Under the pieces are notes generated by a model. It was given only the letters and a program-made list of their open reading frames with translations. It searched no databases and had not been told where the DNA came from. Shown here one piece after another: positions 30,428 through 31,032 of a stretch of DNA of 31,032 bases. This stretch comes from JAITMY01 sp031549685 (GTDB lineage: Bacteria > Bacteroidota > Bacteroidia > Bacteroidales > UBA932), in the NCBI GenBank assembly GCA_031549685.1, contig JAVBPG010000015.1:1-31032 (forward strand), in the 5' to 3' direction. Each line of letters starts with the position of its first letter. Within the stretch, counting starts at the first letter, position 1. Both the position numbers and the translations under genes were made by a program.

Positions 30428-30463
30428 GCATAAATTATTTATTTTCAAAAATATAAATTATGC

Positions 30464-30494
30464 TTGCACATTGCATAAAAAGATGCTATTTTTG
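30464..30494 (+). promoter_or_regulatory. Promoter for the rightward gene at 30608
   Basis: TTG (30464-30466) and TATTTTTG (30487-30494) are spaced by 20 bp, an excellent fit to the Bacteroidota -33/-7 promoter. The expected start of transcription is near 30501, giving a leader of about 107 nt. Confidence 0.6.
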
Positions 30495-30508
30495 TGCTGC
30501 TTAACTCC

Positions 30509-30556
30509 CCTTAGCGTGAGAAACGCTAAGGCTGACCCCTCAATTAAAGAGGGGTT
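30509..30556 (+). terminator. Two hairpins in the leader, second terminator-like
   Basis: CCTTAGCGT/ACGCTAAGG (30509-30531) is followed by ACCCCT/AGGGGT (30535-30556), then TCATTTTTAT. They could be an attenuator in the leader of the next gene or another dispersed palindrome. Confidence 0.45.
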
Positions 30557-30607
30557 CATTTTTATATCCCTACGAATAAAATAAATGGCGCGTTAGGAAA
30601 TAATTTT

Positions 30608-31032
30608 ATGAAACTCCACCACCTTCTCTCCATCCCTCTTCTCTGTCTCTGCTCGCTCGTAGGCCGTGCGCAGGTGGTTACCGTTACCGAAAAATTTACG
30701 CAGCACGACACGCTGGTGAGCAAGGCGCTGTACGCCGATTTGTCGCTTTTTCTTTTGCTTTCGGACAACGAAATGGCGGACTACACCGACCTCGACATGT
30801 CCAGCGGCGCGCACCTGCGCTACGTTTTTAGCCGCAGCGATGTGGACCTGCTTTTTAGCCAAGATGTGGAGCGCGACCACCGCGCCGACCTATCGTACAA
30901 CACCTACCTGGCGCTATCGGGCGGCATAATGAAGTACAAGCAGGAAAGCGGCAACCGCGTCAGCTTTAAGCACCTGTACGCCGAGCCCATTTTTATTTTT
31001 CAAAACAACTCGTACCGCGGCCTCAGCAGCCG
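30608..31032 (+). CDS. Secreted protein, possible outer-membrane beta-barrel (3' end cut)
   Basis: An ATG at 30608 opens a frame that runs off the right edge, giving 141 visible residues. The N-terminus MKLHHLLSIPLLCLCSLVGR ending AQ is a good signal peptide. The mature part has alternating polar and hydrophobic strands (HLRYVFSRSDVDLLFSQDV, LSYNTYLALSGGIMKYKQES, FKHLYAEPIFIFQNNSYRG) as in DUF481-like or other small outer-membrane barrels. I do not recognise a specific family. A well-spaced promoter lies about 110 bp upstream, so it is the first gene of its unit and is divergent from the ATPase gene. Confidence 0.65.
   Translation, partial: MKLHHLLSIPLLCLCSLVGRAQVVTVTEKFTQHDTLVSKALYADLSLFLLLSDNEMADYTDLDMSSGAHLRYVFSRSDVDLLFSQDVERDHRADLSYNTYLALSGGIMKYKQESGNRVSFKHLYAEPIFIFQNNSYRGLSS

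Noticed and set aside
1..31032. SusC/SusD pair, hybrid two-component regulator, tRNA or rRNA genes.
   Set aside because: None of their hallmark sequences was seen on either strand; the glycan cluster may continue or have its SusCD elsewhere.

Overview
The window looks like a chromosomal piece of a member of the Bacteroidota, most likely order Bacteroidales. The evidence is a type V (Mfa1/Mfa2-like) fimbrial operon, Bacteroidota-type promoters (TAnnTTTG at -7), weak or absent Shine-Dalgarno sequences, FucP-family sugar permeases, and plant-glycan enzymes of the kinds common in this phylum. No rRNA, tRNA or CRISPR array was seen. Almost every gene is on the minus strand.

Region 1 (1-8560) is a surface-fimbria locus. 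Read on the minus strand, it runs DUF3575 protein, DUF3868/OmpA-like protein, Mfa1-type major fimbrillin, Mfa2/FimB-type anchor, and a further fimbrillin-like lipoprotein cut by the window edge. Upstream are a 679-bp non-coding region, an AraC-type regulator on the plus strand broken by one in-frame TGA, and a tyrosine recombinase. A 14-bp perfect inverted repeat (6019-6032 and 7222-7235) brackets the regulator and an outward-facing TATCTTTG promoter. This is the layout expected of a phase-variable, invertible switch for the fimbriae, although the right arm can also be read as a terminator hairpin of a small RNA.

Region 2 (8757-28895) is a carbohydrate cluster. It encodes two FucP-like permeases, an amidohydrolase-family lactonase candidate, a zinc alcohol dehydrogenase, an L-fucose/L-galactose-dehydrogenase-like aldo-keto reductase, a DUF4861 protein, GH95 (alpha-L-fucosidase/alpha-L-galactosidase), GH28, GH105, a sodium:solute symporter, an SGNH esterase, a DUF1537 acid-sugar kinase, a PdxA2-like dehydrogenase, a DapA-like lyase and a corrinoid protein. 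The simplest reading is breakdown of pectin-type glycan carrying L-fucose or L-galactose: hydrolysis outside the cytoplasm, uptake by FucP and SSS carriers, oxidation to a lactone and acid, then cleavage to central metabolites. No SusC/SusD pair, no acid-sugar dehydratase and no methyltransferase partner for the corrinoid protein lies in the window.

The most unusual feature of Region 2 is that nearly every gap between genes holds a palindromic repeat, drawn from many different families, one nested inside another at 28073-28256. Two different palindromic repeats also lie inside the DUF1537 kinase gene, both in frame, adding about 35 residues each. An AT-rich repeat sits directly upstream of several start codons and appears to have replaced the native start of the amidohydrolase gene.

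Region 3 (29141-31032) holds an AAA+/DUF4143 ATPase of more AT-rich composition with a 15-bp perfect dyad in its upstream region. A divergent, truncated gene for a secreted protein that may be an outer-membrane protein ends the window.
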